A DNA stretch of 64,000 nucleotides from Betaproteobacteria bacterium UBA1934 (GTDB lineage: Bacteria > Pseudomonadota > Gammaproteobacteria > Burkholderiales > Rhodocyclaceae), in NCBI GenBank assembly GCA_002337055.1, contig DDFG01000005.1:1016222-1080221 (forward strand), written 5' to 3'. Positions 1-8,674 of this stretch are shown in pieces. The notes beneath the pieces were generated by a model. That model saw only the letters and a list, made by a program, of their open reading frames with translations. It made no database searches and had not been told where the DNA came from. Each line of letters opens with the position of its first letter. The first letter of the stretch is position 1. Position numbers and translations under genes: made by a program.

Positions 1-657
1 CGGTACCGCCAGCGAGACGGCGACGAAGATGAGACGGCGCTTGAGCGAATGATAGTTAAGATAGGCAAAGAGGACGCCGACGGTCAACGAGGCAATCAGG
101 TAGCGCACGCCGCTGCATGCCTGCACGACCGACCAACTGCCCGAGGGGATGACGAACTGGAGACCTTCCTGATACACGGGTATGCCCGTGAGACGCAGGC
201 CCAGCACGGTGAACTTGGCGGTCCAGTCCATCAGGGTTGGCATCATGAAATCGCCGAAGGGTACCGCCAGAAGCAGAAAAGCGAGTGGAAAGGCGATTCG
301 CCTCGAAACGGCCCAGCCGCAGATCATGACCACCACGGCGATCAGCGACAGTGTGGCGGCAAACTGCGTCAGCGCGTTGATGGCGGCGAGCTCGCCGAGC
401 AACCAGCCTAACCCGAGCAGGGGGAGTAGCAGTGCCATGGCCCAGCAGGGGCGCGGCGCCATTTCAGCGAGCACGGCGCGTTGGCGCCAGATCAGCCAGA
501 GCGAAATGGGGGGAACGATAAAGCCGTGAGTAAAGGTGTCAGAACGCGCCCAGATCGTGACCATGGCGACGAAGGTGTCGCGATACCAGAACAGTACCCA
601 GGTGAGCAGAATCAACAGGGGGGGCAGGGCGCGCCGCCAGGCCGGGGCGAGCGTCAT
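1..657 (-). CDS. xrtA: Exosortase A (partial, 3' end beyond window)
   Basis: Multi-pass inner-membrane cysteine transpeptidase-like enzyme that is thought to cleave PEP-CTERM tails from exported proteins. The 219 visible codons form a chain of hydrophobic helices and contain the exosortase signature ACSGVRYL with the catalytic Cys near residue 181. The catalytic Arg and His expected further on lie outside the window, so the gene is cut by the left edge rather than broken. Its ATG overlaps the stop of the upstream glycosyltransferase gene (ATGA). This is the last visible gene of the operon that starts at 10913. The PEP-CTERM protein at 15467 is the obvious local substrate. Family identity is firm from the motif and context; the A-type assignment rests mostly on the neighbours. 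Confidence 0.93.
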   Translation of the reverse strand, partial: MTLAPAWRRALPPLLILLTWVLFWYRDTFVAMVTIWARSDTFTHGFIVPPISLWLIWRQRAVLAEMAPRPCWAMALLLPLLGLGWLLGELAAINALTQFAATLSLIAVVVMICGWAVSRRIAFPLAFLLLAVPFGDFMMPTLMDWTAKFTVLGLRLTGIPVYQEGLQFVIPSGSWSVVQACSGVRYLIASLTVGVLFAYLNYHSLKRRLIFVAVSLAVP

Positions 658-1874
658 GATGTCGCCTCCCGGTTGCGGGTGGCGGGATCCAGATAGCGGT
701 CGATGACGCCCATGTGCGCTTCCCAGCTATAGCGGGCGAGCACGCAACGGCGGCCGGCGGCGCCCATGTCGGCGGCGCGGGCGGGAGATTCGAGTAGATC
801 GCCGATGGCGGTGATATAGGCCGCCGGTTCTTCGGCGGGCACGATGTCTTCGCCGGGCGTGGTCTGTATCGCGGCCACGCACGAGGCGGCGGCAACCACC
901 GGGCGGGCCATGGCCATGGCTTCCAGAATCTTGTTCTGGAGACCGCGGGCGACTCGCAGCGGTGCGACGACAACAGCGGCGTGCTGCAGGTAGGGCCGCA
1001 CATCCGGCACCGTACCGGTGACAACCACCTTTTCTCCCGCCAATGCCAGCACTTCGGGCGAAGGGCTGCGGCCGACGATGTAGAAGCGCAGTGCCGGATG
1101 TCTTTCGAGCAGGGTGGGCAGCATGGCTTCGACAAACCAGCGAACGGCATCGATATTGGGCCAGTAATCCATAGCGCCGGTGAAAACGATGGGGGTGTCC
1201 CCGGCGTCGAAAGGTGAGGCGCGCGCCGGATCGGGCGTGAAGAATTCGGCATCGACGCCGTTGCCCATGGTTTCGGTGCGAATAGCGCATTCGGGCGCCA
1301 GTTTGCGGAACAGTTCAGTTTCGTTGTCGGTGACGAAAAAGGCGCGATCGGCCCGCAGCGCCAGCTCGCGTTCGTAGGCCAGCAGCTTTTTTCCCTCGCG
1401 GCGGTAGATCCACGACATCGGCCAACGGTGGTTGGGCGCGTATTGCGTCCATTTGGCCGAATCGACATCGACAAAATCAACCAGCAGCGGCAGGCGCGGC
1501 ACGCTCTCGACGTATTGGGCCATGGCCGAGGAAAAGACAATTGCGGCTTCGATCGGGTGATGCTCCAGCATGCGTTCGACCCAGTGCGCGAGGCGGGCAT
1601 CGCGGTAGTAGCGCAACGTCAGCGCTTCGTCGCCGAGCAGGCCGTTCAGGCTGCGTAGCTTGGCCCAGCGCGGGTCGAGGCGGAGCGCGCAGACATCGGC
1701 GCAGTAGCGGCGCACTTGGTCGAGGTATTGCTCGTCGTCGGGGTCGTCGACAAAGGTGGCGAGAAATATGCGATGGCGAGCGGCGAGGTGTTTCAGCAGG
1801 TTGAACGAGCGCACCTTGTCACCCTTGTTGGGCGGGTAGGGAAGCCGGTGCACCAGGTAAAGGAGATCGCTCAT
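654..1874 (-). CDS. Exosortase-A-associated glycosyltransferase (Stp1-type)
   Basis: A 406-residue GT-B glycosyltransferase of the group-1 type, acting on the cytoplasmic side during exopolysaccharide assembly. The N-terminus (LVHRLPYPPNKGDKVRSFN) is typical of the PEP-CTERM/EpsH1-associated sugar transferase family TIGR03087. The C-terminal half has a Rossmann-like donor domain with VFTGAMDYWPNIDAV and the NKILEAMAMARPVVA segment that usually binds the nucleotide sugar. It starts 4 bp from the stop of the FemAB gene and ends overlapping xrtA, so translation is probably coupled. The exact sugar is unknown. Confidence 0.88.
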   Translation of the reverse strand: MSDLLYLVHRLPYPPNKGDKVRSFNLLKHLAARHRIFLATFVDDPDDEQYLDQVRRYCADVCALRLDPRWAKLRSLNGLLGDEALTLRYYRDARLAHWVERMLEHHPIEAAIVFSSAMAQYVESVPRLPLLVDFVDVDSAKWTQYAPNHRWPMSWIYRREGKKLLAYERELALRADRAFFVTDNETELFRKLAPECAIRTETMGNGVDAEFFTPDPARASPFDAGDTPIVFTGAMDYWPNIDAVRWFVEAMLPTLLERHPALRFYIVGRSPSPEVLALAGEKVVVTGTVPDVRPYLQHAAVVVAPLRVARGLQNKILEAMAMARPVVAAASCVAAIQTTPGEDIVPAEEPAAYITAIGDLLESPARAADMGAAGRRCVLARYSWEAHMGVIDRYLDPATRNREATS

Positions 1875-1877
1875 GGG

Positions 1878-2915
1878 TCAGCCCAGGTTGCGCACGATGT
1901 GAGGCCCCAGGCGATTGGCCAGCGCCAGGGGCATTTTTCGCCAAAGGGCGATGAAGAGGCGGAATTTCGCGTTGGCCGGGTTGTTCTGCGGGATCGAATC
2001 ACGTTTGAAGAGGCGGTATTCGTAATGTAGGTCGGCGGGTTCAAAGCCCCAGTTTTTCTTAAAGGAGTAGGAGCCGGTCCCTTTCTTGCTGCGCCCGTAA
2101 TCGAAAACCTTGAAGCCGCGCCGGCAGGCGCGGCGCATCAGTTCCCAGTACTTGAAGTCATTGCCCGCAAGCTGGCGGGCGCTTTCGGCGTCGCCCGCAT
2201 AGTACGGCAGCACTTCGTCGCGGAAATAGAAACTGAGGACGCCGCTGATCGCCTCGCCTTGCGGTGTGCGCACAATCAGGATGTCGACCGCGTCGCCGAA
2301 CAGGGCGCAGAGTGCGGCAAAGTAGGCTTTCGGCAGCGCCGGCGTGCCGTGTCGGTGGACGTTGTCGGCATAGAGCGCGAAGAACGTCTCGACATCCTGG
2401 CCGATTTCGCCGATCAAGCCGTTCTGGATACCCTTGCGCACCATCGCGCGCTGCTTGCGGGGAATGGCGAGCATGTTGGCCTCTTCTTCCGGAAGAATGG
2501 CCTTGCGAAAGGTGACGTAGAGGTCTTGTCGCGGCCAGTCGGCATGTCGGGGCACAAGGTGGCGAAGCTCCAGGTGTTCGGCGCCGCACTCGCGGCCAAT
2601 GCGTTCGGCTTCTGCCTCCAGCGCGGAGGCGGCTTCTTCGTCTACCGCCACCACGCCGCCATAGACGGCGAAAGGTAGCGACGTGAGGGCGTGTCCGAAG
2701 AGGCGGCTGTTGACCTCGGCCAGCGGCAAGATACCGACGATGTCATGGTCGCGTTCGGCGTAAAGGAAATAGGCGCGGTGCCGGAAGACGTCGAGCATGA
2801 TCGTCCGCCATTCCGCACGGTGGAAGAAAGTGGCCTGCGGGGCAGACTGGACAAAGGCATTCCAGCGGCCCGCGTTTGCGGCATCGTTGGGCGCGAGATG
2901 GTGCAGGCTCAACAT
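1878..2915 (-). CDS. FemAB-like protein, exosortase-A system associated
   Basis: A 345-residue protein of the GNAT/FemAB superfamily, matching the exosortase-associated FemAB-related family (TIGR03019). Seen directly: the segments HGTPALPKAYF in the middle and DYGRSKKGTGSYSFKKNWGF in the C-terminal half, both hallmarks of this family. Such proteins are presumed to transfer an acyl or aminoacyl group to a sugar or lipid-linked precursor, but the reaction is not established. I chose the ATG at 2915 because the upstream extension is the reverse frame of the deacetylase gene and begins with low-complexity Arg/Pro/His sequence. The chosen start overlaps the deacetylase stop by 7 bp. Confidence 0.88.
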   Translation of the reverse strand: MLSLHHLAPNDAANAGRWNAFVQSAPQATFFHRAEWRTIMLDVFRHRAYFLYAERDHDIVGILPLAEVNSRLFGHALTSLPFAVYGGVVAVDEEAASALEAEAERIGRECGAEHLELRHLVPRHADWPRQDLYVTFRKAILPEEEANMLAIPRKQRAMVRKGIQNGLIGEIGQDVETFFALYADNVHRHGTPALPKAYFAALCALFGDAVDILIVRTPQGEAISGVLSFYFRDEVLPYYAGDAESARQLAGNDFKYWELMRRACRRGFKVFDYGRSKKGTGSYSFKKNWGFEPADLHYEYRLFKRDSIPQNNPANAKFRLFIALWRKMPLALANRLGPHIVRNLG

Positions 2916-3781
2916 GGGGTTTTTTCCGGCGCGGAAGCGTGCGCACCGCCGATGAAGACACGATCCATGCGGTCCCAGCGAAAATCGCCAAGCAGGCGCT
3001 CCAGTCGGGCTGCCATGCGGGAAAGGTTGAGGTAGTGGCGGAAGCGGGACTTGGCGTTGATGCCCGCAACGCGCGGTTGATCGGGGTCGATTTCCCAAGG
3101 GTGGAAATAGAAGACGGCTGACTCCTTGTCATGTTCATTGACCCGACGCAACAGCCAGCGCGAGGCACGATAGGGTAGCAGGCGGAAATAGCCTCCACCG
3201 CTTGCGGGTAGGTTGCGACCGCCCAGACGCGCCGTAGTGACGGGGACTTCGACCAGCGTGTTGCGAACCCAGTACGCGAAGCGCGGGGCATCGGGCATGC
3301 CGTAGTGATCGTGGCGGATCGGGTAGACGCTGGAACTGTAGCGGTAACCCGCTTTTTCAAGGCAATCGAAAGCCCAGGGGTTGCCTGCGCCGATGGAAAA
3401 ACTGGGCGCGCGATAGCCGCTGATGGCGACGCCGCCGATGTCCTCCAGCAGCAGCTTGGCGAGGTGGATGTCGGCGTAGAAAGCGTTGGCGTCCTGATCG
3501 CTGGCGCGCTCATGACCGTAGCCATGGCTGGCCAGCTCATGCCCGCCTTCGACGATGCGCCGGACCACCTGCGGGTGTCGTTCCGCGATCCAGCCCAGCG
3601 TAAAGAAGGTGGCGTGGACTCCATGCCGGTCGAGCATCTCGAGAATGCGGTCGACATTCGCTTCCACCCGGCATTCCCGGCTTTCCCATTCGCTGCGGGC
3701 GATGTAGGGCGCGAACGCGGAGACCTGAAAATAGTCCTCGACGTCGATAGTCAGGGCGTTGGTGATCGGCGCCGTGGGCAT
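2909..3781 (-). CDS. Polysaccharide deacetylase, exosortase-A locus type
   Basis: A 290-residue NodB-fold carbohydrate esterase (PF01522), of the PEP-CTERM locus subfamily TIGR03006. Visible motifs: TIDVEDYFQV near residue 10 (the first catalytic Asp motif), ELASHGYGHE near residue 80 (metal-binding His residues), and GYRAPSFSIG near residue 125. No signal peptide is seen, so deacetylation probably acts on cytoplasmic or lipid-linked intermediates, for example N-acetyl-hexosamine units supplied through the neighbouring UDP-GlcNAc 2-epimerase (inference). It sits between wecB and the FemAB gene in the operon. Confidence 0.92.
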   Translation of the reverse strand: MPTAPITNALTIDVEDYFQVSAFAPYIARSEWESRECRVEANVDRILEMLDRHGVHATFFTLGWIAERHPQVVRRIVEGGHELASHGYGHERASDQDANAFYADIHLAKLLLEDIGGVAISGYRAPSFSIGAGNPWAFDCLEKAGYRYSSSVYPIRHDHYGMPDAPRFAYWVRNTLVEVPVTTARLGGRNLPASGGGYFRLLPYRASRWLLRRVNEHDKESAVFYFHPWEIDPDQPRVAGINAKSRFRHYLNLSRMAARLERLLGDFRWDRMDRVFIGGAHASAPEKTPC

Positions 3782-3794
3782 GATTCCGCTCCGG

Positions 3795-4961
3795 TCAGTG
3801 GTGGCGCGAATGCCGGGCGAGTAGCCAGGCGCTCAGGTTGGCGGCGATGCGTTCCGCGGCGTGACCATCCCATAGCGGCGGCACGCGGCCGCGCTTGCCG
3901 CCCGCCGCGAGAATATCGTCAATGCCGGCGAGGATCGCCTGATGGTCGTTGCCCACCAGCGTATTGGTGCCCTGCTCCACGGTGATCGGGCGTTCCGTGT
4001 TATCGCGCAGAGTCAGGCAGGGCACGCCGAGCGCGGTGGTTTCTTCCTGCAAACCGCCGGAATCGGTGAGCACTGTCGTGGCGTGTTTCATGAGGCCGAG
4101 CATTTCCAGGTAGCCCTGGGGCGGCAGCATGACCATACGCGCCGGGTCGATCAGGTGGCCCAGTTCGAAACGCGAAATCTGGGCACGTGTGCGCGGGTGC
4201 AAGGCGAATACCAGGGGTAGCCGGGTCGAAACCTCGTTCAAGGTGGTCAGCAGCGATGCCAGCAATTCACGCCGGTCGACGTTGGAGGGGCGGTGCAGGG
4301 TCACGACCGCGTACCCGTGCGGACCCTCGAGGACGCGGGGGTCGGCGCCGGCGCTTGCCAGGGTCTCCGCAGCGGGGTGCGCCCGCTCGATGTGGGCGAG
4401 CAATGAATCGATCATCACGTTGCCGACAAAACGGATGCGTTCGCCGGGAATGCCCTCATGAGTGAGGTGTTCTGCCGCACTGCTTTCGGTGGTGTAGAGC
4501 AGGTCCGCGATCTGGTCAGTGATGATGCGGTTGATTTCCTCCGGCATCGAGCGGTCACCGCTGCGCAGCCCGGCTTCGACATGCGCGACGGGGATGCCTT
4601 TTTTGACTGCCACCAAGCTACATGCCAATGTCGAATTGACATCGCCGACCACCAGTACGCCTGCCGCTTGGCGTGCATCCAGCACGGGTTCGAAGCGGCG
4701 CATGACCTCGGCGGTTTGCGCGGCATGGGTGCCGGAGCCGACATCGAGATTGATATCTGGTGTAGGCAATTTTAAATCGTCGAAAAACTGCCGGCTCATG
4801 TCTTCGTCGTAATGCTGGCCGGTATGTACAAGCACGCTGGGAATCACTGGGCGCGCGTTGGAGAAGGCGCGCAAGATGGGCGCCATCTTCATGAAATTCG
4901 GGCGGGCTCCCACTACACAGATGACGGGGCCGAGTCCCTCTGGCCAGACAGCTTCATTCAT
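3795..4961 (-). CDS. wecB: UDP-N-acetylglucosamine 2-epimerase (non-hydrolysing)
   Basis: Cytoplasmic enzyme that interconverts UDP-GlcNAc and UDP-ManNAc. The 388-residue length fits the family. Motifs seen: VVGARPNFMKMAPILRA at the N-terminus, HTGQHYDEDMS near residue 46, VVGDVNSTLA and HVEAGLRSGDRSMPEEINR (residues that surround the active site in E. coli WecB), VTLHRPSNVD with the conserved His, and LTDSGGLQEE near the C-terminus. It overlaps the upstream ATPase gene (ATGA at 4958-4961). I do not see a UDP-ManNAc dehydrogenase (wecC) in the window, so the downstream sugar may remain ManNAc or its partner lies elsewhere. Confidence 0.95.
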   Translation of the reverse strand: MNEAVWPEGLGPVICVVGARPNFMKMAPILRAFSNARPVIPSVLVHTGQHYDEDMSRQFFDDLKLPTPDINLDVGSGTHAAQTAEVMRRFEPVLDARQAAGVLVVGDVNSTLACSLVAVKKGIPVAHVEAGLRSGDRSMPEEINRIITDQIADLLYTTESSAAEHLTHEGIPGERIRFVGNVMIDSLLAHIERAHPAAETLASAGADPRVLEGPHGYAVVTLHRPSNVDRRELLASLLTTLNEVSTRLPLVFALHPRTRAQISRFELGHLIDPARMVMLPPQGYLEMLGLMKHATTVLTDSGGLQEETTALGVPCLTLRDNTERPITVEQGTNTLVGNDHQAILAGIDDILAAGGKRGRVPPLWDGHAAERIAANLSAWLLARHSRHH

Positions 4962-6079
4962 TTCTTTTCCGGCTCGGCCTTGCGAGCCGATGCTACAAGT
5001 TGCTGGAGCAGTTGAAGGGTGGTCGAGTTGATGCGCTCGAGCCGGAGCATGAGCTGTTCCAGCCTTTGCAGGCGCAGGGCGAATTGTTCGCCCTGCACGC
5101 CTTGCAGCATTCTGGACATCTGATCCGCCAATGCCGGGTCAAGTTCCAGCCCGGCGAGTTCACCGTCGCCTGCCAGTTTGGCAGCACCGCGTGACAAACC
5201 CATTTCGGGCGAGGGCATGGCCGCAGGCGCGGCGACGCCAGGGAGGGGGGTGCCTGGCGGCGTGCCGGTCTCCTCGAACAGCTCTTTCGCCACTTCTCGG
5301 GCGTCGTCGCCGGTCAGCGGCTTTTTGACGCCCAGAAAACCCAAAAGCAGCAAGCGGTCGCACATGGTGTTGATGCGCCGCGGCACGCCACCCGAATATT
5401 CGTGGATAACCTCAAAGGCTTCTCGCGCGAACAACGATTGCCCAACCGCAGCACCTGCACATTTCAGGCGGTGCTCGATATAGGCTTGGGTGTCTTCCTT
5501 GTCGAGCGGTCCGATGTGGCAGGAGGCGATCACCCGCTGGCGCAGTTGCTGCATGTGCGGGCTTTGCAGGATGTGGCGGAATTCGGGTTGGCCGATCAGA
5601 AAGCTTTGCAGGATGGCGTGGCTGCCATACTGAAAATTGGACAACATGCGCAGTTCCTCGACCGCTCGCGGCGTGAGATTCTGGGCCTCGTCCACAATCA
5701 GCAGACAGCGCTTGCCCTTGACGACCTGATCGGTGAGAAAAGCTTCCAGGGTCATCAGGATGTCGGATTTGGAAGCGTCCTTGCTGCGCAGGCCGAACGC
5801 CGCGCTGACCAGGCGGAGTGTGTCTTCGGCATCGAGCTGGGTGCTGACCAGATGCGCGGCGACGACTTTCTTGGGATTCAGGTTCTCGAGCAGACCGCGG
5901 ACAATGGTGGTCTTGCCGGCACCGATTTCGCCGGTGATGACAATGAATCCTTCGTTTTGATGCAAACCATATTCGAGATAGGCCATCGCCCGCCGATGCT
6001 GCTTGCTTCCGAAATAGAAGCTGGGATCGGGGTTGAGCTGAAACGGTTTGCTTTTCAGACCATAGAACGATTCGTACAT
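4958..6079 (-). CDS. Exosortase-A-associated ExeA-like ATPase
   Basis: A 373-residue AAA-type ATPase of the ExeA/GspA family, of the type TIGR03015 found in exosortase A loci. Walker A is GEIGAGKTT near residues 50-58 and Walker B is CLLIVDEAQ near residues 124-132. The N-terminus MYESFYGLKSKPFQLNPDP is characteristic. The C-terminal about 100 residues are Pro/Ala-rich followed by a probable coiled coil (heptad-like LQRLEQLMLRLERI). The role in export is unknown; by analogy with ExeA it may help assemble an envelope machine. The gene lies 3 bp after the outer-membrane protein gene. Confidence 0.9.
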   Translation of the reverse strand: MYESFYGLKSKPFQLNPDPSFYFGSKQHRRAMAYLEYGLHQNEGFIVITGEIGAGKTTIVRGLLENLNPKKVVAAHLVSTQLDAEDTLRLVSAAFGLRSKDASKSDILMTLEAFLTDQVVKGKRCLLIVDEAQNLTPRAVEELRMLSNFQYGSHAILQSFLIGQPEFRHILQSPHMQQLRQRVIASCHIGPLDKEDTQAYIEHRLKCAGAAVGQSLFAREAFEVIHEYSGGVPRRINTMCDRLLLLGFLGVKKPLTGDDAREVAKELFEETGTPPGTPLPGVAAPAAMPSPEMGLSRGAAKLAGDGELAGLELDPALADQMSRMLQGVQGEQFALRLQRLEQLMLRLERINSTTLQLLQQLVASARKAEPEKK

Positions 6080-6082
6080 GGA

Positions 6083-7726
6083 TCAGTACTGCAGGTTCAA
6101 AGTGCCGATGATGGCCGTTTCACTGTAGGGTGCGGTCGGGCTCTGGAATAGTGAGCGCCGCGCGCCTAGAGAGGCGGAGGTGTGCGCGCCCAGTTTGCTA
6201 CTGATCGTGGCGGTCAGTATCCGAGTGGTGGTCTCCAGCGAAAGTCCCGTGCTCGTGTTGTGCTGTTGGGTACCGAGTAGGTTCAGATGCGTCAACGGTG
6301 TCAGATCATGAACGAGGGTGACATTGAATCCGCGCTGACGAACGGCGCGCGCTGTAGCCAGATCTTCGCCGGCTGCGGCGAGCAGACCCAGACGCTGGGT
6401 GTCGCCTTGCGAAAAGATGAAGGTTAGTGTGTTGCGTGCGCCAAGCAGAGCGAAACTGGCGTTGTTCAGGCGTTGCAAGGTGGGCCCGGAGTTGATGAAG
6501 CCGCTGGTAACGACCGCATTTGGCGCGATGTTGTTGGCTTCCAGAAATGCGGTGACCAGGGTCGCGCGCTTGACGGGATCAGGCTCGAACGAGGCCATCT
6601 GGTTAAACAGCATGTCATAGATGTTGCCGACACTGCCGCCGGCGTTGCTGCCAGTTGTGTTCGCCGTGACGTCACGACTCGACATGATCTGCGTGATCGT
6701 GCGCGGCGTGCGATGCTCGAAGCTGATGTGATGCCCGGTGCCGAAAAAGCGTTTGACGCCTTCCGCCGAGAGTTTTGTGCGTGGCGTGGGTGTCCAGTCG
6801 AGTCCCAGACCGTAGTTGTCCTTGCTTTCCTTGTTAAGCGTGCGGAAGTTGTTTTCTTCTCTGCCTGCAATGGCAGAAAGACGCAGGGTGTCGTCAACTT
6901 GCCAGGTCAGTCGGCCGCTGATCTGGCTCGATTCGCTCTGTCGCCCGGCGCTGTAATTGGCGGTCTGCCAATCGCCATCCACCGACCAGGCTAACCAGGC
7001 CAGTGTCGTGGTGCCGCCGAGGCGGGCATTCCATGCTTGCAGATTGGTGTCTGAGATGCGACTTGAGTCCGTGTGCAATTGTGTGGCCGCGTACCGTAAC
7101 TCGTAATCGGCGATACTGCCCAGGCGACCCTTCAGGTAGGGTGAGACGCGCAGGGTCGATGTCTCGGTCAGATTGGAATTGATATAGGCGGCACTGGGCG
7201 ATGGCACGCCGAATGCGGAAATTGTTTGCTGGGCAATGGTGCCCGAGAAATCGACGAAAAGGAGGCGGTCGACAGCTTCGAGCTTGCCGAAGGTGTTGAG
7301 CGAGTTTTGGGTTTGGTGACCACGGGAATTGTTGGCGTAGATCAGCTCGCGCAACGAATAATCGAAATAGGCCTGTAAGCGTTTGCTTTCACCGCTGATG
7401 CGTAAGCCGGGACTAAGGTCTGTGACCCAGTCGGAATGCCGGTCGGTGTTCTTGAGCAAAACGTTGTCGGTATAGGTTTCGGTCAGGCTGAGGCGGGGAG
7501 TGAGCTGCCATTCCCGTTTGCCGGTCCTACCATCCTCAGTGGATTCTGCTGCGCCGGTTGCGCTGTCGCGCCGGTTCTCCATCCTTCCGGTGTCTCCCGA
7601 GTCGAGCGATTTACTTGGAGAGGCGGGGATGCTTTGGGCAAGTGCGCCCGAAATGGAAAGAAAAGGGAGGGCGCCCAGCAAAAAGCTGGCGAGCGTGGAG
7701 AGGCGGGGGATTTTTCGGTCGGTCAA
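6083..7726 (-). CDS. Exosortase-A-associated outer-membrane barrel protein (TIGR03016-like)
   Basis: A 547-residue predicted outer-membrane protein. Starting at TTG 7726 gives a clean signal peptide (LGALPFLSISGALAQ, cleavage after ALA), whereas the open frame upstream of that is merely the other reading of the Gly-Tyr tail of the kinase gene (alternating Arg-Leu) and is rejected. The mature part has many alternating-hydrophobic strands and ends in GTLNLQY with a terminal aromatic residue, as in BAM-inserted barrels. It resembles the PEP-CTERM-associated family TIGR03016. It may form or accompany the outer-membrane passage of the polysaccharide (inference). The TTG start overlaps the kinase stop as TTGA. 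Confidence 0.85.
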   Translation of the reverse strand: MTDRKIPRLSTLASFLLGALPFLSISGALAQSIPASPSKSLDSGDTGRMENRRDSATGAAESTEDGRTGKREWQLTPRLSLTETYTDNVLLKNTDRHSDWVTDLSPGLRISGESKRLQAYFDYSLRELIYANNSRGHQTQNSLNTFGKLEAVDRLLFVDFSGTIAQQTISAFGVPSPSAAYINSNLTETSTLRVSPYLKGRLGSIADYELRYAATQLHTDSSRISDTNLQAWNARLGGTTTLAWLAWSVDGDWQTANYSAGRQSESSQISGRLTWQVDDTLRLSAIAGREENNFRTLNKESKDNYGLGLDWTPTPRTKLSAEGVKRFFGTGHHISFEHRTPRTITQIMSSRDVTANTTGSNAGGSVGNIYDMLFNQMASFEPDPVKRATLVTAFLEANNIAPNAVVTSGFINSGPTLQRLNNASFALLGARNTLTFIFSQGDTQRLGLLAAAGEDLATARAVRQRGFNVTLVHDLTPLTHLNLLGTQQHNTSTGLSLETTTRILTATISSKLGAHTSASLGARRSLFQSPTAPYSETAIIGTLNLQY

Positions 7727-8673
7727 GATTTTTCTCCATAACCGTAACCATAGCCGTAGCCGTAGCCGTAGCCGCCACGTTTGCCACTGCGTGCCTGGTT
7801 CAGCATCACCATTTTGACAGGGCACGACTCAATCGTGGTTAGTGCGTGCTTGACGTCGGCTTGCAGTGTCTGTTCGGCTTTGACGACCATCACGATCTGG
7901 CCCATGTGCGAAGCAAGTACTCGGGCTTCCGTGGTCAACAACAACGGCGGAGAATCGAAGATGATAATGCGATCGGAATAGCGGTGCGCCATGTCGTCAA
8001 GCAGGCGGGCCATGGCTTCACTGGCCAATAGTTCCGTGGCGCGTTCCTGCTTTGTACCGCTGGGAAGAATACTGAGTTTTTCGACGTTGGTCTTGAGCAG
8101 CACCTGCGAGAGATCGACCGAGTCGTTGTCGAGCAAGTCGAGCAAGCCGGGTGCTGGCGGGAGCCCAAGAATGTTGAGCACCGAAGGGCGGGCCACGTCG
8201 GCGTCTACGAGCATGACCGTATTGTCGAGTTCTGCCGCGATACTCATGGCCAGATTGATGGCGGTGAAACTCTTGCCTTCGCCGGAGAGGGCGCTGGTGA
8301 CCAGGATTAGATTGCCATTGCGGATCGGACTGGCACCTTTGCCCATGGCATTGCTGATCAACGGACGCTTGATCACCCGGAATTCATCGGCAATCGGTGT
8401 GCGTGCAGCGGTCGGCGTGCAGTAGCCGGCGGCTGCGATGGCGTCGAGGTCGAGGGTGACGCGGCGGGATGTTGTCAGGCTTGATGGCGCCGCAGGCTCG
8501 GAGGGCGAAAGCATCTCGGCGGGCCTGGCGACGGTATCGGGCGTCTCAGCAGGAGTGTTCAAAGGCGTGTCCGCGGGTGGGGGTGCGGGTACGCTGTCGG
8601 TGTCGGGCAGTTCAACGCCAGCCTGTTTCAACTGCTCCAGACGTTTGGCCGCTTGTTCGATGAGGCTACTCAC
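7723..8673 (-). CDS. Exopolysaccharide tyrosine autokinase, exosortase-A type
   Basis: A 316-residue BY-kinase/Wzc-like ATPase (type TIGR03018), cytoplasmic. Seen: Walker A SALSGEGKSF near residues 127-136, Walker A' VMLVDADVARPS near 153-164, and Walker B IIIFDSPPLL. The N-terminal 70 residues are Pro-rich and probably flexible. The C-terminus is a tail of six Tyr alternating with Gly (residues about 300-312), the expected autophosphorylation cluster. The start is GTG at 8673, one base after the stop of the chain-length gene, which presumably supplies the membrane-spanning activator. The low-molecular-weight tyrosine phosphatase at 20792 is a plausible antagonist. Confidence 0.93.
   Translation of the reverse strand: MSSLIEQAAKRLEQLKQAGVELPDTDSVPAPPPADTPLNTPAETPDTVARPAEMLSPSEPAAPSSLTTSRRVTLDLDAIAAAGYCTPTAARTPIADEFRVIKRPLISNAMGKGASPIRNGNLILVTSALSGEGKSFTAINLAMSIAAELDNTVMLVDADVARPSVLNILGLPPAPGLLDLLDNDSVDLSQVLLKTNVEKLSILPSGTKQERATELLASEAMARLLDDMAHRYSDRIIIFDSPPLLLTTEARVLASHMGQIVMVVKAEQTLQADVKHALTTIESCPVKMVMLNQARSGKRGGYGYGYGYGYGYGEKS
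7741..7778 (-). repeat. Tandem hexanucleotide repeat coding Gly-Tyr tail
   Basis: Read on the minus strand this is a run of near-identical GGCTAC/GGTTAT units that encode the Gly-Tyr tail of the kinase. On the plus strand the unit reads tagccg repeated. Six-base units keep the reading frame, so gain or loss of a unit would change only the number of tyrosines. Confidence 0.85.
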
Positions 8674-8674
8674 G

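Noticed and set aside
539..1600. Long open frame antisense-frame to the Stp1-type glycosyltransferase gene (same strand, other frame)
   Set aside because: Its product is rich in Pro, Arg and Trp with no motif, and it lies wholly over a gene with clear family signatures.
2743..3657. Open frame of 304 codons over the deacetylase and FemAB genes
   Set aside because: High-GC shadow frame; the product has Ser/Thr/Pro-rich low-complexity sequence and no recognisable domain.
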